From Prorocentrum cordatum (taxonomy: Eukaryota > Sar > Dinophyceae > Prorocentrales > Prorocentraceae), in the NCBI GenBank assembly GCA_963575745.1, contig CAUYUJ010018629.1:30001-50000 (forward strand): DNA of 20,000 nt. The letters are read 5' to 3'. Below the pieces are notes generated by a model. That model ran no database searches. It had not been told where the DNA came from and worked only from the letters and a program-made list of their open reading frames with translations. The position numbers and the translations under genes were made by a program. Numbering within the stretch: the stretch's first letter is position 1; the number at the start of each line of letters is the position of its first letter. Positions 9,159 through 19,546 of the stretch are shown here, in pieces.

Positions 9159-9543
9159 GCCCTGGTCGCGCGTGCCTCCGGAAGCGGTAAACAAGCGCCC
9201 ATGTAGGCTTGGACCCAATACTGGCTGTCGGGATCAACCACAGGCCAACCGGGCTGTCGCTCTTCGAGCCGCCAACCATGATGGCATAGCGACCCGCGTC
9301 CGGCGTCCCGGCCGTGATCAACGACGAACCCGACGACGCTGTCACAACGAACTCGTGCCACACATCGTCGTCGCTGTGCCAGATCAGCAAGATCGCTCGG
9401 CAGTCTCCGCGCAACCTGGCGGGCAGCTGATTCGACGGGCCAACGCTGCCATGGCTCCCGTCCGAGGCTGGCGCTTTGCCAGGCCCGCTTCGCATCGTCG
9501 CACGCCGCTTCGTCCGATTCCCCAGCTGGCCGAGGAGGGTCAC
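9154..9543 (-). CDS. Possible exon of an unrecognised protein (weak)
   Basis: A minus-strand open frame of about 129 residues, directly beside the GGA tract. Unlike its neighbours, its translation is of normal complexity (for example DDDVWHEFVVTASSGSS and AGRYAIMVGGSKSD), with mixed hydrophobic and polar residues and mostly G or C at third positions, as in dinoflagellate genes. I do not recognise a family. The frame runs upstream into the GGA/CCT repeat, so a natural start is not visible and the annotated start is only the first available codon. It could be an exon, a gene fragment or chance. No partner exon is identified. Confidence 0.22.
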   Translation of the reverse strand: MTLLGQLGNRTKRRATMRSGPGKAPASDGSHGSVGPSNQLPARLRGDCRAILLIWHSDDDVWHEFVVTASSGSSLITAGTPDAGRYAIMVGGSKSDSPVGLWLIPTASIGSKPTWALVYRFRRHARPGR

Positions 9544-9603
9544 TGCGAAGTAACCTGCTGCGGACTCGGTCCCCAGCGGGAGCGTCGTGGGCCCTTCCTT
9601 TCG

Positions 9604-9781
9604 GGGGAGGAGGAGGAGGAGGAGGAGGAGGAGGAGGAGGAGGAGGAGGAGGAGGACGAGGAGGAGGAGGAGGAGGAGGAGGAGGAGGAGGAGGAGGAGG
9701 AGGAGGAGGAGGAGGGGAGGGGGAGGAGGGGGAGGAGGAGGAGGAGGAGGAGGAGGAGGAGGAGGAGGAGGAGGAGGAGGG
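9604..9781. repeat. GGA/GAG polypurine tract
   Basis: About 180 bases of almost pure GGA triplets on the plus strand, with a few GGGGA and GAC interruptions. It gives poly-Glu, poly-Arg or poly-Gly on one strand and poly-Ser, Pro or Leu on the other. Mirror-symmetric purine tracts of this length can adopt triplex or quadruplex structures, but nothing here shows that they do. Confidence 0.95.
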
Positions 9782-9993
9782 GAAAGGGGAAGGAAGGCTC
9801 TCGTACTCTGCCTCTTCGCCCTCGCCGGCAGCCCCGTCCTCGGGCCGGCTTCGGCGTCGCCGCGTGCCGCTTAGCGCGCGCCAGCCGTGGCCTCCCCGGC
9901 CGCGGCCTCCTCGTCCGCAGCATGTCTGGTCGCCGCGCCAGCGCCGGGCCCGAATGTCGCGGGCGCCCAGCACGCTTGGAAGCTGGCTCTTCC

Positions 9994-10170
9994 TGACTAC
10001 CTACCAGACCACCCCAACCCAACCCGAAGACCCGAATTTGACCCGAACTTCGGGTTGGGGGGGGTACGGATACCATGTGTTCTTTCAGCGTCCCCCGACC
10101 CCCCCCCCACTGGAAATGGAAGGCAAAGTGAGGGCTTCGGGTTGGGTTGGGGTGGTTTGGTGGGTGGTGA
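9994..10170. mobile_element. MITE-like terminal-inverted-repeat element, copy 2
   Basis: A 177-bp copy of the element at 2364-2538 in the same orientation. The outer arms are 9994-10039 and about 10131-10170. The right arm has lost the inner few positions of pairing. The middle retains GGTACGGATACCATGTGTT, the C-run and ACTGGAAAT, shared with copy 1. Flanks are CTTCC (9989-9993) and ATTCC (10171-10175), a 4/5 match consistent with a 5-bp target duplication of different sequence from that of copy 1. No coding capacity. Confidence 0.75.
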
Positions 10171-10175
10171 ATTCC

Positions 10176-11335
10176 GCCACCGACTATGGTTACCAGCAAA
10201 GCCCAGCAGTGGCGAGGCTGGGGGACAGTCACCGCTTGTAACAAAAAGAAGGTCTCAGAGGGTGAAAGCAGTGTTGTGACGAGTGTGAAGAACCACCGCC
10301 CGCTAAAAACACCCCAACAAACCAGTTCCGAACACGCACACCCATCGCATCGGCGGTCTCTCGAGATGGGTGTCGAAGCCGATGGCCCCCCAGGTGGCCA
10401 GAGTGTAAGGACTATAGCGACGTATACACCCGAGTTCTGGTCCGAGGAAGAAGTCCTCCTCAGACAAGGAGGAGGGGCGTGACCGTAGAGCGAACTACGA
10501 CTGCTGATCCGCAGGATTGCATTGGGCACGTCGCAACAAGCTGCGATCTGAGATCTGCGTTGAAGTCCACAGCGTCGTAGCAACAAAAACAAGAGCGCAT
10601 GGGTTAGCCATCCCAGGCGGATAGGGAACCTCCTGCGAGCCCTATCCGTGCAGCTCAAATGTTTGGAACACAAGCGGGGGGTCAGCATATGAAAGATGGC
10701 TGCAGACAGGCGAGCCCCAGCGGGGGTGCTCGATACCACAGCGTCGATTAGACACGCAGGGGTAGAACTCGCAATTGGTCGCAGAGAGGAGAAGTAGGAC
10801 GATGAGGAGGAGGCTGAGGAGGACGAGGAGGAGGAGGAGGAGGAAGAGGAGGAGAAGGAGTAGAGGGAGTAGAGAAACAACAAGCGGCATAAACATCAGT
10901 TCTCGGAGGTCCGCGCGGATCTGCTTGGATCGGCGCTGGATCCCCCCTCCGGCGCGCGGAGCGCGCCAAGGGCGGCGCCTGGGGCGCCGCCAGGGCGCAG
11001 CGCCAGGGCGCCAGGGGGCGCGTGGAGCTCTGAGAAAGTATGTTTGCAGTCGGCCTTCACTGGACAGGACACGCGAGAGGACACAAGACCTTTCCGAGGG
11101 CCACATCGCCCTAGGAGTGTAACAAGGCACGTGTCGCGAGACACAGGACACAAGGGCACCCTTGACTTGGCAGGGTCGACCTACTAATCAGGGCCGACTG
11201 TATGTAATTGTTTGAATCTTCGATGGGGGCCTCTACATTTCATGACGGGGCCACCCTGCAGGTGCTGACCGCTCGGCAGGCTCCTGCGCGAGCTCGCTGG
11301 GGCACTGGGCCGAGAGGAAGGGCGGGTAGGCAAGG
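10176..11335. other. Intergenic stretch with simple repeats
   Basis: No recognisable gene. It contains a short GGA tract (10801-10870) and a compact GGCGCC/CAGGGCGC-rich low-complexity patch (about 10950-11025). The open frames (for example 10186-10482 on the plus strand) have translations I cannot match to a family and no supporting structure. Confidence 0.5.
10801..10870. repeat. Short GGA/GAG polypurine tract
   Basis: A run of GAGGAGGA-type triplets with occasional AAG or CTG interruptions, in the same purine-on-plus orientation as the tracts at 9604 and 11336. Confidence 0.85.
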
Positions 11336-11954
11336 ACGAGGAGGAGGAGGAGGAGGAGGAGGAGGAGGAGGAGGAGAAGGGGAAGAAGGAGGAGGAGGAG
11401 GATCACGAGGAGGTGGAGGAGGAGCAGGGAGGATGAGCAGGAGAGGAGGAGGAGGAGAGAAGCAGGAGGAGCAGGAGGAGGAGGAGGAGGAGGAGGAGAG
11501 GAGGAGGAGCAGGAGGAGGAGCGGAGCAGGAGCAGGAGGAGGAGGAGAGGAGAAGGAGGAGGAGGAGGAGGAGGAGAAGCACGAGGAGCAGGAGGAGGAG
11601 GAGGAGGATGAGCAGGAGGAGCAGGAGGAGGAGGGGGGGAGGAGGAGGAGAGGAGGAGGAGGAGGAGGAGGAGGCGGAGGAGGAGGAGAGGAGGAGGAGA
11701 AGGAGGAGGAGGAGGAGGAGGAGAGGAGGAGGAGGAGAGGGAGGAGAGGAGGAGGAGGAGGAGGAGGAGGAGAGGAGAGAGGAGAGGGAAGAGAGGAGGA
11801 GAGGGAGGAGGAGGAGGAGAGGGAGGAGGAGAGGGAGGAGAGGGAGGAGAAGGAGAAGCAGGAGGGGGAGGAGGAGGAGGAGGAGGAGGAGGAGGAGGAG
11901 GAGGAGGAGGAAGAGGAGGAGTAGGAGGAGGGGGAGCAGGAAGAGGAGGAGGAA
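11336..11954. repeat. Long interrupted GGA polypurine tract
   Basis: About 600 bases of GGA/GAG/AGG triplets on the plus strand, interrupted by AGCAGG, AGAGG and GGGGGA variants that recur in changing order. Pyrimidines are nearly absent on this strand. Its last 32 bases (11923-11954) are identical to 19582-19613 beyond the other end of the LINE. Open frames on both strands here are repeat artefacts. Confidence 0.95.
11923..11954. repeat. Candidate LINE target-site duplication, 3'-side copy
   Basis: This is identical over 32 of 32 bases to 19582-19613. The shared sequence has an irregular interior (GGGGGAGCAGGAAGAGG), so the match is stronger evidence than a plain GGA run would be. Similarity extends 13 more bases with 4 mismatches, up to the edge of the spliced leader on the other side. 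It places the element's 3' end at about 11955. Caution is needed because GGA-rich DNA is common in this window. Confidence 0.55.
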
Positions 11955-13176
11955 GCGGAAGCGGAAGCGGTGCAGCGGCAGCAGTCGAGTCGATAGCTGC
12001 AGCCTTGGATGAGGGATCGCGGGAGGGCGGGCAGAGATGCCAACCCTCCTGCTAGAATGCGGCGACCGACTGGGCGCCTGGCCGTGCTCCTAGCAGTTGG
12101 CGCCTGCAAACCAGGCACCACGGAGCACGGCTGCTACATTGCGGCACAGGCCGACAGAAGGCAAAATAAGTTGCATGGCAGTGGAAGTGGGGCCACGAGG
12201 GTTCGCGGCCCCTAGAATTATTAGTCAGACGAGCCCGAGTCTCCCTCCCCCGCACCACAACCCACAACGATGCTCGAGGCTGCCGCGGCAGCAAGAACAG
12301 AAGAGCACTGGGCGGCGGCGCTTGCACGGTCAGGAGACTCGGGCACGCTCTCGAGCTGGACACCAGTGCCTGGATGTCGGCCACTCTCAGCACGAGCAAG
12401 CTTTCTGAAGTGACCAATGCGTGTCGCCTGCACCTGCGAGACACCTCGGCACGCCCGTCGTAATCCCCGACAACAGCCATCAGGGAGCACCAAAAAGCAC
12501 GCACAGTCGATGCATATGATTATTCTACCGTTGCGCACAGGTCGGTGCTGCAGGTCGCTAGAAACTGCGAGGCCTTCCGCGGCCGATCCAGAGGGGCCCC
12601 TGGACCAGGAGGAGGAAGAAGAAGGCCCCAGGTCCCCAGGAGGCTCGAAGGAAGAGGCCCCAGGCAGGGGCCCCAGGATCGCGTTGGCAAGCTCCAGGGC
12701 AGGCCCAGCTGCAGCCGTCAAGTCAGATCCGACAACCAGGCCTTGCCCTGCTATCTTGTTTAAAAAACCTGTTGGCCTGCCACTGCTGAATGGCAGTGGG
12801 CCTGCATGCACGACTTCCCCCCGTTCGCAGACCCTTGAGAGTCTGGTCGGTGGCCGCTGTCATGTTGCAGCGCCTACGTCTCCATTCGCCACGAGCTTCA
12901 ACATAACAAAGTTCATGCTGCGAGAGCGAAAGCTTCGGCGCCGTACTAGGGGCCTGCCTGGCGGGAGTTTGCGGGACTTCAACCTGGCCTCCCGCAGTGC
13001 TAATTATCTGGATGACACGTGCTAAAAAATCCCAGGTGGAAAAATGGGCCCTGTCGGCCTTGACATAAACATCTGGAACTTGGTGCATGTTCGACCCTAG
13101 CCTGGCGAAAAAAAAAACTGCCCATAGATTTCCAAGGTAGCCTTGGATGTCTGAGCTCGTGCACAAAAATATGTCA

Positions 13177-13560
13177 TCAGGCCCTCGGTGCGCTGGGACC
13201 CAACGGAAACTTGGCCTCTGCAGGCCTTCGCCTTGAAGCTCGAATATCGTGCGCCACATATGCATGCACATGTCGGGCAGCCGTCAGATCGGGATCCCAT
13301 GAGCACCCTTCGTGAACGAGCTGGAGGTGGTCACTGACCACTTCGGCCCCTCGGGGTGCAACTTCTACCGCACGCAGCGCCGCAGACCTCTCAGCGCGGG
13401 GCACCGTCTGGCGCCCAGGCAAAGGCCCGTAGAGAGCCCTGTGGGGCACGCCCCACTGGTCAACCTCGACGGCAGCCCATCCACACCGTCTAAGTTCTGG
13501 GCTTGCGTTCGCAAGCCCTGGACCGTCGGTATAGATGCGCCTGCCCCAGGGCCCCGCCGT
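13177..13560 (-). pseudogene. RNase H domain of LINE ORF2 (split by a frameshift)
   Basis: RNase H removes the RNA strand of the RNA:DNA hybrid during reverse transcription. The acidic residues occur in the expected order and spacing: RRIYTDGPG, then RAERSAALRAVE, then EVVSDHLQLVHE. The WVPAHR loop lies in the next frame after a shift near 13268 (…LTAARHVH to MHMWRTIFELQ). Past the His loop the sequence keeps a conserved-looking tail (SNMHQVPDVYVKADRAHFSTWDFLARV given in parts: SNMHQVPDVYV, AHFSTWDFLARVI). It ends the enzymatic part of ORF2 and is included in the ORF2 entry; it is listed separately because it identifies the LINE as an RNase-H-bearing clade. Confidence 0.8.
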
Positions 13561-16500
13561 TGCACCCCAGTGAACCGTGGGGGGCCTCGGGGATCTCTGG
13601 AACACCGTGGGGGTAAAAAAGGAGCCCATGCGCAATCTCCAGAGTGTCCCAGTCGGCCTGTAGTCCAGAGTACCCCGAGCCCCTTAAAGTTTCCCTGTGC
13701 TCTATAATGTCATCGGGAAGGGGCTCTACATCAAGATCCTCTGGGGGCTGGGTTAGAAGTGGGCACTGGTACAGCTGGTGCCCGAGTGTGGCGTTGGGGT
13801 TCGGGCAGAAATCACAGGTGGGCGTCGCTCGATATCCCGCTGCGCATTTCCTCGAGGGCGGCCAGCACCCTGATCCCAATAGTAGTCGAGCATAGCCTCT
13901 CCTGACGTCGTCCTTGATGCGTAGCATTGCAAGTCGAAGGCCACGCCGCCACACTTCTCCAGAACCAAATGCTTCAGGAATGTGCGCCAATATCCGTTTC
14001 ATCTGCCATCGGCCTGTGGACTCCTGCAGCAATCTGATGACCTCCATGGGCGGCGTGTGCAGGAGAGAAATCATGGTTCCTTTACCATCGACGACTTGGT
14101 GTGCATATATCATAGCCCAGCCAGTTCTTGATAGCGAAAGCAGGGTCGCACCCATGGGCTCGTGGCACTTGGCCCATGCGAGCTTATTCCCAAAATCACG
14201 CTTCATGACTAAGAAAGCTCTCTGAAGGTCGGCAACTGAACATCTGTTGTCCCGGATCGTGCTGGCAAACCTGACAGCTAGCAAGATAGTCGCGTCATAT
14301 ATCGGGTCGTAGAAATCGTCCGCCTGTGTGGAAAGCCAAGCTGTGATAGACACGTGTTGGCGCGCTCACGCGAGTACAGCCGCAATGGATCTGAGTGAGT
14401 TGAGGTTAGCGTCGGTGATGCCAATCACTCCTGCTCCATGTGCGGCAGCTGGTAGCAGTCCTGTTCTCCGCAAGGTTCGGACTTTGTGGTTCGCGCCTCT
14501 CACAAGGGCGCGAAGCTTGGGTTTCCTAGCCATCAGTCCAGCTAGTCTTTTCTTCTCAAACACTAGTTTGGCCTTGGGCCCAGACAGATCATGTCCGAAG
14601 TTACGCATGTGAGGATACAGATTCATCCTGAGTCGCTTGACGAAAGGCGTGATTACTTTCTTGGCAACCGCATTGGTCGCAACACATCCACTCTTAGCCG
14701 CTTGGATGACCAATCCCAGCTCAAAAGCACACTCCGTAAAGCACTTGACCGCCGCGAACAAAACCTTATATTGTGTGGGGCCTTCTCCCGTCCATTGGAA
14801 TCCCGCGTCGTCCATGGGCATGCGCGGCACGACTGAGTCGAAGAGGCCCCTCATTCGAAGCAGAAGCTGATGCAATAACAAGTGTGCCATCGTGGTCGCG
14901 TGTGTACATCCAGCTAGAATGCCTTGAAAAGATACATATTCCTAAGAAATCGACCCCCACGCTCGTACCACTCGTGGGCATTGGTAGTTGGCTAAAATTA
15001 GCCAAAGGAGTCGTAGTGGGTAGCGCAACACGTAGGCGAAGCCGACTAGCTTCTGCAATTCAATCATCTCGAAACACTTGTACATGTCGATCAGCACTGT
15101 TACCGGCGCGTGCCCTTTGTATCGTGCAACTTCTGCTTGCAAGTTGTGTGGAAACGCTGAATCTGATGATGCTGCAGCAGGCCTCACTCCCCAGAAGTCA
15201 GGATTCTGATTATCACGCTCCCATCTTCTCGAGACAGGTCTGCGGAGTCGGGCCCATATACGCACGATCGTATTGAGTAATGCCACCAGTCGGTGTCCTC
15301 CTGATGCTTTGGGCAATCGAACAAGGCGTGTCTGTAACCTTATCTGGCCAGCAACATAGCCTCTCGCACGCCTGCAACAGGAGTAGAGGTGCCTGGAGTC
15401 CGTAGTCTGATACAACATCCATCGCCTTGGGGTGGAGGTTGACCTGTCCAAGTGCTGAATTGAGTTTGAACCTGCGCAAGACTATGCGTAGGTCCGCCAC
15501 GCTGACCTCTGGTAGCTGGTCCCATGTCGAGAAATCAGGTGGCAACTTCAGGCGCCTTGAGGCGTGGGTGGCCCAGATCTCAGCCCAGGTATCCATAAAA
15601 GAATCTGCCATTTCAAAAAGTTGTGGCTGTCGTGTGTGCTCCAGCACCTCCTGCAGGTCTCTGAGCTTCGAAAAACGGTGCGCCTGTCTCGCTCCGTTGT
15701 TGAAGGATGCCTTTGCCCACTCCGTCCATTCTGCCGTTTTGAATGCGCCAATTGCTTGCACCACCCTCTCCACTTTGTCTATGACGAACTGTGCAGCCCC
15801 AAGAAAATCATCACAGCAGAACTGGTGGGGGAGTTCTGCATAATCCTCGTTGCCTTAGACGCCCTGTGGAAGAAACCCTGGAGGTCCCATGCCAACTTCA
15901 CAAATAGCTTGAGCTTCTTATCGTTGGCAACCATGTCGTCGGTCATGCTGAGCCCAGCGTCATATGCTCCAAAGGTAGATAGGGAGCGTGCCCAGCTTGA
16001 ATAATTATCAGTAGTGTGGTTGGTCGGCAGCATGTGGCGTGGAAGTTTACCTGGTACGTCAACATCAGTCTGGAGCCTCTCCACAGCCAGGATCATCCGC
16101 AGCTTCATAGCTCTCATGTGCCGAAACCAACGTCCAATCAACTTGTAGGCCTGGGGCCTCAGAGATGGCTTGTGTTCAGGTGGGGCCACTTTCTTCCAAG
16201 ACCAAGTTGGTGGGCCCGCCCTTCCAAGGTAACGCGCTCGGTCATGGCCCATTATATCATGCCTGTCCAATATCTCTTCTTCAATCTGCGTCAAGACCGC
16301 GTCCCAGGCGTCGGCAAGGGTGTCGGCATTTTCGGCCCTAGCAATAAGCTCCCTGGCCATGTCCCACTCGACGACGGGCGGGAACCTCGCACATCCTGGC
16401 TTTGGCATCGGGTCGACGGACGCAGGCTGATCAGGCACTCGCACCCACATTTCATGTTCTGCATCCTGTATCGGAACTCTGACAGGCACATGTGGAAACA

Positions 16501-17657
16501 AGTCCGAGTCTTCATGCACAGAAAGCTTTGCCTGCCCGACAAGCAGCCCGTGGATGCATACACATGTAGTCGTACATGGCCCCAGGCTTCGCATGCAGGC
16601 ATGTGGGGCAGTTGGGGTGGATGACGATGCCCCCGATGGAGTTGAACCAATGCCGCAGGTCATCCACCTGCATGTTCCAGTCTCCCGCTAGCAGCCAAGG
16701 CTGCTCTCGGGCCTCCAGCGCGCAGACATACATGGCGACCTGTCGAAGAATCTCCACGTTGGTGTCCGAGAAGCCCTGGCCGTCGTGGAGGTAGATTGAT
16801 ACCATGGTGATGCCATGCTTGATGCCCCAGTGCACGTGGGCTGCAAGGACCCTGCCTGGAACCAATTCGGCTGGAGACCTCCCTGGAGCGAGGGTCACAC
16901 GTACCCTGGACGGTGCCAGGATGGCCATACCCCCATGCGCCCCCCCTTTGGCTGACGGAGGGGCTGGGGCCCAACGGCCTGCGAAACCTGCTCGAACTGC
17001 TCGATGCTGGACATCGGCGAGTCGCTCTTGGTCCGCATGGTGCTCTTGTCCGCATATCACACAAGACTGCGCCCACGTCAGCTTCAGCATCTCAATTAGC
17101 GGCCCATGCGATGACACATTGGCCGTCACGATCAAGCTCGCGGTCCTGCTGCATGACGAGTCAGGATTGGACATGGCAACCGAGGCCTTCTCTGGAGTTG
17201 TTGGACTTAGTAGTGCAGCACCTGTCGCTGGTTGAGCCTCCACGGCGCAGACCGCCACCAGGATGAGCCGCAAATACCTGCAGCTGGGGCACTTGACAGT
17301 CCTCTGGCCTGGCCCGTCGTAGTGGTCCAAGGATGATCTTGAATGGCTCAGCAGTCTAGGGCCCCTGGGAGGTCTGGTGGCTCCGTGGTTCTCAGGGCCC
17401 GTCTGACCACCAGTCCTCACCAGGACATCGGCCCCAGGGCCCCCTTCATCCGTCAGAGTCCTACAGATCCCGGGTGCAGGGGCAGCGCCGGCACTGGGGA
17501 TGGCATTTGGCCTGCATCTGACGTTAGACCTCCCAGTTCTGCGGTAAATCTTGGCCCTATTTCCAGCGTGCGTTGCGAGCCAGCTGATACCGAGGTACTC
17601 GAAGTAGGCATAGCTACTGACCATCGGCCGCATGATGTACCTTGCCAATCCAGCAAG

Positions 17658-17891
17658 TGGCGACGTATGAACCCATCCCAGGCTCGAGGAGCACCTGGGC
17701 ATGGGATTTGATCCAGCGCGTGGCGGCTGAGCCTGCGATTGCCCAAACTGGCCAGCAGGACTTCGCGCTCTGACTGGCGACGAAAGAACCCTGCCCAGGT
17801 TCGAGGAGCACCTGTGCATGGGATTTAGGCCAGCACGTGGCGACTGAGCCTGCGTTTGCCGAAACTGGCCCGCAGGACTTTGCGATCTAAC
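17658..17891 (-). repeat. 117-bp in-frame tandem duplication in ORF2
   Basis: Two adjacent copies (17775-17891, encoding the N-terminal one, and 17658-17774) have a period of exactly 117 bp, or 39 codons. Both encode R(S/A)(Q/R)SPAGQF(R/G)Q(T/S)QAQ(S/P)PRAG(L/S)NPM(H/P)RCSS(N/S)LG-type sequence. Several differences between the copies keep the frame. The segment precedes the CPSC motif and endonuclease and is Pro/Ser/Gln-rich, so it is likely disordered. Confidence 0.85.
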
Positions 17892-18006
17892 GCCATGCAG
17901 CAACGTGCGTTCTAACGCCCGTTCTGACATGCGAGCTGAAGCCCACGTTGTTCGCTGCAGACGTCATGAGCTTCCTATGCGAGAAAATCCAGCACGCAAA
18001 TCGTAG

Positions 18007-19377
18007 TCATACATAGGATGCCAACAATCCAGATGACGCTGACGTTTTGACCGCGGCTGGGTCGAGGCTGTAGTAAACCTCGTACTGGCACACGTCGTTC
18101 GCGGCAAACTCCGTGTGCACTTCGTCGTTGACATACGTTTTTTTTTTCCAGAGCTGCATCGAGCTCAACATGTGGAGGAGATAGAGCTGAGGTCGATTGA
18201 CCCAGCCCTTATTGTGTCTTGCGCCGCTTGGCCAGTGCTTCAGCAGCTTCAGCATATCGCTTGCACATCTCACGCACCTGGTCATCGTCCTCAGGGGGCT
18301 CTTCATCAGTGCACGCCTGAAAGACTTGACGCAAGCTGCCAATGTCACCAGTATCCATTGGCACAGGAACACGCACAGCTTCATCTTGTTTAGCAGCACG
18401 GTCGGGTCCTTGGGACCCCCTGGCTGTTGGCCTGGCGGTCCTGGTTCGGCAGCTTGTTGTTGGGCAGACGCAGAGGAGGCTTTGGCTGCATCTGCTTTGG
18501 CCTGTAGCTGTCGAAGGGCCTCGAAAGTGGACTTGGCTTGGTCCAGGAGAGTGGCGTCTGCCCCTGCGGATTCGAAAAGCTGGCCGAGCTTGTCAACGGG
18601 CAGGTCCAGGGCAGGCACCATGGTCTTGAGCGAGTACGATTCTGGGAGAGGCGTCGGCAGCTGTGCCGAGACCGCGAACCGCTGGTGCTCCAGCTCAGTG
18701 GTGTCAGTAGCCAGTGTATGAATAGATTTCTTGACGCCTTCGATCTCGGCTTAGAGCTCCACCTTCTGGATCTCCAGATCTGCCAAGGTCTCCTCCTGCT
18801 GCAACCTGCTCTTGAGCAGCTCACCAATGCGAGTGTTGTAGTGGTGCATCTGGGCGGAGTGCGGCTTGCTGCTGACGGTCTTGGACTTGATCGCCATTCG
18901 CTCAGCTTCCAATGACTCTCGCGCCGCCACTACAGCAGGCTCAGTGAGGTTGCCCAGCGCTCGGAGGGTCTGGCTGATCTCATTGAGGCGCTTCTGGTCG
19001 GTGTCGGTCTTGTCACTGGTGTCCGTGTCCACTGCCTGCCCATTCGTTGCCGCCAAAACTTGCTCACAAAGCTTGGCAATCTCAAGGTCCTTGGCCTTAA
19101 GCTGCTTGTCCCTCTCGACTGCATAGTTGGCGACCGCTGCCTTCTGCCGCTGCTTGTCCCGTTCCAAGGCTGGGGCCCTGAAACTCGGCGCCGTCTGCAG
19201 AGGCCTGGGGCCTCCGAACGCAGCACCTTTGTTGCATTGGCAGCTTGAGCAAGCATTGAGGTCACCTCTGCTCCACCACTTCTCACCTGTCCGCGGGTGA
19301 ACACACCAGCGGCACAGCCACGGCGCAGCCCAGGCCTTGCGAGGACCGATCTTCGGCAGGCGCCCGCCATCCACCAT
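18007..19377 (-). pseudogene. LINE ORF1: zinc-finger-like and coiled-coil protein with an internal stop
   Basis: LINE ORF1 proteins generally bind the element RNA and form the ribonucleoprotein used in retrotransposition. The frame runs 457 codons from ATG at 19375-19377 and is interrupted only by TAA at 18751-18753; no shift is needed, since the codons on both sides stay in one frame. Residues 20-48 show PWLCRWC...ACSSCQC (C22/C25 and C43/C46), a treble-clef or ribbon-like pair of CxxC motifs. Residues about 70-208 are rich in charged heptad-like sequence (RDKQLKAKDLEIAKLCEQV, RLQQEETLADLEIQKVEL), a likely coiled coil. After the stop come an Ala/Gln-rich stretch (AKADAAKASSASAQQQAAEP) and an unassigned C-terminus. 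A TGA lies two codons upstream of the ATG, which supports this start. Calling it ORF1 rests on position before ORF2. Confidence 0.75.
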
Positions 19378-19546
19378 GGGTCAGTAGTTGGAAACAGAGC
19401 GAGATCGGGAGGTACGGTCCCGAGCGTGAAATGCGTTGTGAAGAAAGCGGCACCTCCAGCCTGGGCAGGCTCTGGGGAGGTGCGGGAGCGGTGAGGGCCG
19501 TCTGTTCCCTCCTGCCAAAATGTCAAGTCCGAGCCAACGCTACGGA
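19378..19546 (-). other. LINE 5' untranslated region with worn leader relics
   Basis: About 170 nt separate the intact leader from the ORF1 ATG. Directly inside the leader, 19546-19528 reads TCCGTAGCGTTGGCTCGGA on the element strand, which matches the leader's first eight bases and its GGCTC block with a short internal loss. Further inside, 19522-19514 reads CATTTTGGC, nine bases identical to the leader core. I read these as one clear and one weaker older leader relic. No other feature is seen. Confidence 0.6.

Larger units (their letters stand above)
12052..17930 (-). pseudogene. LINE ORF2: endonuclease, reverse transcriptase, RNase H (broken)
   Basis: The protein would nick target DNA and reverse-transcribe the element RNA. 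Segments in order are as follows. At 17930-16512 there is an N-terminal 39-residue duplication, a CPSC motif, and an EEP endonuclease with GQEHH (Glu at residue 296), GGMAIL, YLHDGQG, AGDWNM (residues 415-420) and AMYDY. Near 16557 a one-base shift leads to 16554-15780; another shift lies between 15855 and 15780, leading to 15773-15330; a third lies near 15330. The reverse transcriptase then reads LPKASGGHRLVALLN, motif A VLIDMYKCFE (Asp codon 15086-15088), in-frame TAG at 14942-14944, motif B SFQGILAGCTHATT (Gly codon 14921-14923) and motif C PMDDAGFQWTG (Asp codons 14807-14812), followed by in-frame TGA at 14366-14368. A linker with GYRATPTCDFCPN follows. Shifts near 13550 and 13268 split RNase H: YTDGPG (Asp near 13527), AERSAAL (Glu near 13392), VVSDH (Asp near 13332), FRWVPAHR (His near 13190). 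The C-terminus to 12052 is poorly resolved. Confidence 0.85.

Noticed and set aside
11208-12121. Long Glu/Gly-rich (plus) and Ser/Pro-rich (minus) open frames over the GGA tract
   Set aside because: Repeat artefacts; both strands are open together and the ends fall in unrelated sequence.
12221-12811. Separate minus-strand gene between RNase H and the LINE 3' end
   Set aside because: It overlaps the end of LINE ORF2, has no family resemblance, and is best explained as the decayed ORF2 C-terminal region read in the wrong frame.
14328-16624. Several plus-strand open frames opposite the reverse transcriptase
   Set aside because: They are antisense shadows; the minus strand carries the ordered RT motifs.
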